A stretch of DNA of 64,000 bases from an uncultured Gammaproteobacteria bacterium (GTDB lineage: Bacteria > Pseudomonadota > Gammaproteobacteria > JAADHQ01), in the NCBI GenBank assembly GCA_947258655.1, contig CAMYJD010000001.1, positions 205,242 through 269,241 on the forward strand, read 5' to 3'. The position numbers were made by a program, and so were the translations under genes. The notes beneath the pieces are model-generated. The model ran no database searches and was not told the origin of the DNA. It was given only the letters and a program-made list of their open reading frames with translations. Below are positions 60,332-64,000 of the stretch, one piece after another (within the stretch, counting starts at the first letter, position 1; the number at the start of each line of letters is the position of its first letter).

Positions 60332-61543
60332 ATGACGACAGCACCGACTTTGGCAGATGTTCACGCCGCACGTGACAGGATCAGTGATGTGATCTACATG
60401 ACCCCGTGTGCACGCTCGGAAACACTGAGCCAGATGCTTGGCTGTGATCTCTACCTGAAGCTTGAGAATTTACAGATCACGGGGTCATTCAAGGAACGAG
60501 GTGCACTGAACAAGATCCTGCAACTCGATGCGCAACAAAAAGCGGCCGGTGTCATCGCCGCATCCGCCGGCAATCATGCCCAGGGGGTTGCGCATGTGGC
60601 ACGCAAGTATGCCATCCCGGCGACGATTGTAATGCCGGAAACCACACCCTTGGCAAAAATCCACGGTACCCGGGCCTTGGGCGCAAGCATTATCCTGCAT
60701 GGCAGCAGCTATGATGAGGCCTATGACAAGGCCGTTGAACTGCAGCATCAACAGGGCTCGACGCTGATTCATGCCTTTGACGATCGTGATGTCATTGCCG
60801 GACAGGGAACAATTGGACTGGAACTGTTACAACAGGTCCCGGACATGGACATGGTCGTGGTACCCGTCGGTGGCGGTGGCCTGATTGCAGGCATCGCCGT
60901 AGCTATCAAACAGACACAACCTGAGGTGCAGATTATCGGTGTCGAGGCCGAGCGCATGCCGGCGATGCAGGCCAGTCTGAGCAGCGGTAAAGCCGAACCC
61001 CTGCGCTTTGCCAATACCATCGCCGACGGTATTTCGGTCGCCAGAGTGGGTCAGCACACCCTGCCTATCGTCAGTGATTGTGTTTCCGGTATTGTCACCG
61101 TCACAGAAGAGCAGATCGCGCTGGCCATCATGACCCTGCTGGAGCATGAAAAGACCCTGGCCGAAGGTGCCGGGGCGGTTGGCTTTGCCGCGCTGCACTA
61201 CCGCCAGATCGAGCAGTTTAAAGGTAAGAAAGTCGTCGTCGTCATCAGCGGCGGCAACATCGACATGACCATGCTCGCGCGCATCCTCGAGCGCGGCCTG
61301 CAAAGCGATGGCCGCCTGGCCCGGATCCGGGTGATCGTGCCCGACAGGCCCGGTAATATCGCCGAACTGTCTGCATTGGTCGCAGAACACCGCGCCAATA
61401 TCCTCGCGATTACACAGAACCGTTCTGTCAGCGAGGTTGAACTGGGCGAAAGCGAGGTCGAACTGTTACTGGAAGCCAGGGGCTGGAATCATGTGGATGC
61501 GATTACCAAGTCTGTACGTAAACACGGTTACAAGATGAAATAA
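60332..61543 (+). CDS. ilvA: Threonine dehydratase with C-terminal ACT domain
   Basis: LENLQITGSFKERGALNKI; VIAASAGNHAQGVAHVARKYAIPATIVMPETTPLAK; VVVPVGGGGLIAGIAVAIK. Confidence 0.93.
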   Translation: MTTAPTLADVHAARDRISDVIYMTPCARSETLSQMLGCDLYLKLENLQITGSFKERGALNKILQLDAQQKAAGVIAASAGNHAQGVAHVARKYAIPATIVMPETTPLAKIHGTRALGASIILHGSSYDEAYDKAVELQHQQGSTLIHAFDDRDVIAGQGTIGLELLQQVPDMDMVVVPVGGGGLIAGIAVAIKQTQPEVQIIGVEAERMPAMQASLSSGKAEPLRFANTIADGISVARVGQHTLPIVSDCVSGIVTVTEEQIALAIMTLLEHEKTLAEGAGAVGFAALHYRQIEQFKGKKVVVVISGGNIDMTMLARILERGLQSDGRLARIRVIVPDRPGNIAELSALVAEHRANILAITQNRSVSEVELGESEVELLLEARGWNHVDAITKSVRKHGYKMK

Positions 61544-61550
61544 ACCAGTG

Positions 61551-62474
61551 TTATTTTTTTACCAGCGCCTTGTATAGCGCCTCGCCCAGTATCGCATGGA
61601 CCCGTGCCGTCGGGTGAATTTCATCGAAGAAAAAAAACTGGTCGAAGTTGAGCCCAAAATTACAATCCGGATGAAAGGTCAATGTCGACGGACTGAAACA
61701 GGCATCGGTGGTATTGCTGATTCCGAATCGATTGGCACGTTTACCCAGTTTATTGAAAAACTTGAACAGATCAAATTCGGTAATGTGCAGCTCCTTATTA
61801 TGCGCCAGCTTGCGCAAGGTCTTGTGCAGCGCCACCCTATACACCTGACTTAACATGCGCGCACGTTTGTTTAGTTTGGGCTTGTTAAGCGATGCTGCCA
61901 GCAGGCCTGTCTCGGGGATTTTACCGATATTGGGTGAGTTTATGACCAGGAACGAGCGTGCACCGGAGTGGGCCAGAATCTCGATCGATAGTTTAACCTG
62001 TGCCACCGCGGCAATAACCGTAGCTATCGCCGAGCTCAGCTGCGGATCGTCACGCGCAGCACGCACATCATTGCCACCGATTTTAATCACATATAACGCA
62101 TCTGCGGGGGCCACATAGCTGTGATTGGCCTGGAACGCGAGCAACTGGAAACCGAGATCAATGATTTCAGTACCCAGGGCATTGGCCCCTGCTACGGCAT
62201 AGTTGCTGCCCTCGTCCTGAAAGATCAGGTGTAGAGATGCTTTTGCATCCAGACCCAGCTTCGCGGCCATAACCTCAACGGCCACCGGGCCGTTACTGAC
62301 GCGGTTCATGAAATAGGGATCCGGAAAGGGACCGGTCAAGGTAGCCAGATTACCCGTATCTGACAGGCTGTCACCAAACACGTACACACGGCTGAACTGG
62401 TCGGCGGCATGTACCCAGCCGGAGAGGAGCAATACAAACAGAAGAATGATATGGAAGGGCCTGAATCTAATCAT
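61551..62474 (-). CDS. Secreted SGNH/GDSL-family lipase/esterase
   Basis: Signal peptide; VYVFGDSLSDTGNLATL; YVIKIGGNDVRAA; FFFDEIHPTARVHAILGEAL. Confidence 0.93.
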   Translation of the reverse strand: MIRFRPFHIILLFVLLLSGWVHAADQFSRVYVFGDSLSDTGNLATLTGPFPDPYFMNRVSNGPVAVEVMAAKLGLDAKASLHLIFQDEGSNYAVAGANALGTEIIDLGFQLLAFQANHSYVAPADALYVIKIGGNDVRAARDDPQLSSAIATVIAAVAQVKLSIEILAHSGARSFLVINSPNIGKIPETGLLAASLNKPKLNKRARMLSQVYRVALHKTLRKLAHNKELHITEFDLFKFFNKLGKRANRFGISNTTDACFSPSTLTFHPDCNFGLNFDQFFFFDEIHPTARVHAILGEALYKALVKK

Positions 62475-62599
62475 ATTATATGACCTCCATTTCGAACATG
62501 ATACGAGCTGGCGAATTTAACCAGACTACTTACAGCATAGTTCACAGATCATGAATGTAAAGATTGAGCGTCAAACCTGTACTGAGTTCGGCCCATGCG

Positions 62600-63154
62600 C
62601 TAGCGCATCATGGCCGCAAATCCGTCCCGCGCTGGTACCGGCGCATGCACGAGGTTGTAGTGGCATTGTATGCAGGTGGTCTTGTCGGCAAACGAACGCG
62701 CATGTTCACGCTGTCCCTGTTCACCGGCAACGGCGATCTTGCGCATATCATGGCAACTCCGGCAGTTGGCGCTGTCATCGGCCAGCATCGCATCACGCAC
62801 GCCGTAGGCGAGTTGTGTACGCCGGGCTTCCCATACCTTGGGATCCTGGAAATCATTGACCAGCTCCGCCCACACGTCCTTGACACCGCCCTTCACATGG
62901 GCCCAGCTTTTGGCCAGCAAACCACGCGCGGGCATATGACAGTCAGCGCAACCGGCAATGATACCGGTACCCGATGTACGATGCGCAGAGTGCTGGTAGA
63001 CCGCGTCATTGACGACGTAGGCCTGCATGGAATGGCATGAGCCGCCACAGAAGGCATCGCTTGATGTGTAATGATCAACCTCATCGGCAATCAGGCTAGC
63101 TGCTACACCAATAACAATACCGAGAACTATAAAGGTCAATGTTGTTTTTCTCAT
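62600..63154 (-). CDS. NapC/NirT-type tetrahaem cytochrome c (quinol dehydrogenase)
   Basis: N-terminal TM anchor; CGGSCHSM, CADCHMP, CRSCHDM, CIQCHYN; start trimmed from ORF 63265. Confidence 0.9.
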   Translation of the reverse strand: MRKTTLTFIVLGIVIGVAASLIADEVDHYTSSDAFCGGSCHSMQAYVVNDAVYQHSAHRTSGTGIIAGCADCHMPARGLLAKSWAHVKGGVKDVWAELVNDFQDPKVWEARRTQLAYGVRDAMLADDSANCRSCHDMRKIAVAGEQGQREHARSFADKTTCIQCHYNLVHAPVPARDGFAAMMR

Positions 63155-63201
63155 CGGGATTACCATGACTGCCCTTGTAATGATGCCGAGTCCACCCCGG
63201 T

Positions 63202-64000
63202 TTATTCCGGGTGAACGTTGCCAGCCTCCTCGATCGCCCAGCTCCTGTCCTTGTCGGTATGACATGCGAGACAGGCGTACTCCACGCTCAGAAAGGCATG
63301 GCCGTCATCGTTAATGCGCACGAACTTGCCATCGTCGCTAAACATATTCCATAACGGATGCGGCTTGATGCGGAATATATGCGCACGTACATCACCCTCG
63401 GGTACCTCGCCACCGATAAACTTTTGCTTCACCGACACGGCCGACTTGGCCGCCCTCGGCATATGACAGGTGATGCACTCGAACTTATCCTTGGCATGGA
63501 TCTTGACAACCTGTTTTTCATGACAGACCAGACAGGTTTTCTTTGTGCCCTTGAAGCCACCGTCTTTATATTTCACACTCCTGTGTGGATCGTGGCAGGC
63601 GCTACACTTCAGGTTGCGGTGTGGCGAGGCCAGAAGGTCCTCGTATTGCTCGTGGTGGCGGATCAATCCCTTGTTCGAATCGATCCGGGTCACACGACCG
63701 CGGCGATGGCAATCGCCGCAATTTTCCTCGAATGGCTGGGCTATTTTTTCCGGGTCGTTGCTATGCGCGAGGCCGGGACCATGACAGCCCTCACATGTAA
63801 CACCGGGTTCGAACCAGGTTCCATGAATGCCCGGCAAGCCGTCCTGATGGGGGCCGTCCTTACCGCTCGCCTTCCAGCCTGTGGTATGACAGCTACCACA
63901 GGTATAGGGTTTACGCACGCCTGCACTGGCACTGTATCCACTCCAACCTGCCTCGGTCTTTAGATCTGCATTGGGCAGATTATACTGGCGGTTCTTGTCA
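63202..64000 (-). CDS. Multihaem cytochrome c (at least seven CxxCH visible), 5' end off the window
   Basis: CGSCH, CEGCH, CGDCH, CSACH, CLVCH, CITCH, CLACH; frame stays open to the window edge (DKNRQYNLPNADLKTEAGWSGYSASAGVRKPYTCGSCH). Confidence 0.9.
   Translation of the reverse strand, partial: DKNRQYNLPNADLKTEAGWSGYSASAGVRKPYTCGSCHTTGWKASGKDGPHQDGLPGIHGTWFEPGVTCEGCHGPGLAHSNDPEKIAQPFEENCGDCHRRGRVTRIDSNKGLIRHHEQYEDLLASPHRNLKCSACHDPHRSVKYKDGGFKGTKKTCLVCHEKQVVKIHAKDKFECITCHMPRAAKSAVSVKQKFIGGEVPEGDVRAHIFRIKPHPLWNMFSDDGKFVRINDDGHAFLSVEYACLACHTDKDRSWAIEEAGNVHPE

Noticed and set aside
1-64000. CRISPR arrays, rRNA genes, prophage or complete transposase genes
   Set aside because: Looked for spaced direct repeats, rRNA-like blocks and transposase/integrase motifs; none seen.

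Overview
The window is a gene-dense stretch of a gammaproteobacterial-type chromosome with no rRNA, CRISPR array or complete IS. From left to right it contains: a flagellar hook/basal-body operon on the minus strand (partial flgJ, then flgI-H-G-F-E-D-C-B), then cheR and cheV; divergent flgA, flgM, flgN and a PilZ/YcgR-like gene; a repeat-rich gap; a pair of TIGR04282/TIGR04283-type glycosyltransferases; a tRNA-Arg(CCT) followed by a tandem array whose units start with the last 19 nt of the tRNA; a RelA/SpoT-type (p)ppGpp synthetase; a tandem thioredoxin-fold protein; a NERD protein beside an AddA/AddB-like helicase-nuclease pair; FHA, Rieske, GST and GGDEF/EAL genes; a small MITE-like element; a tight three-gene operon (N-formylglutamate amidohydrolase, QEGLA/MATCAP-like zincin, ATP-grasp ligase); YihY, FHA and SIMPL genes; ydbL-ynbE-ydbH; a USP-like gene with a Lon-like protease; slipin/NfeD; an amino-acid dehydrogenase / 2-oxoacid:ferredoxin oxidoreductase / acyl-CoA synthetase operon; a PhnD-like binding protein with a hybrid histidine kinase; a YIP1-like protein; PolX; threonine dehydratase; an SGNH hydrolase; and a NapC-type plus multihaem cytochrome pair running off the right end. 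The most interesting items are the ATP-grasp/zincin/amidohydrolase operon (32256-35984), the tRNA-3'-end-seeded repeat array (13248-13671) and the MITE with dispersed relatives (31720-31895, 11440-11835, 57248-57517). All family calls come from reading motifs; no database search was run.
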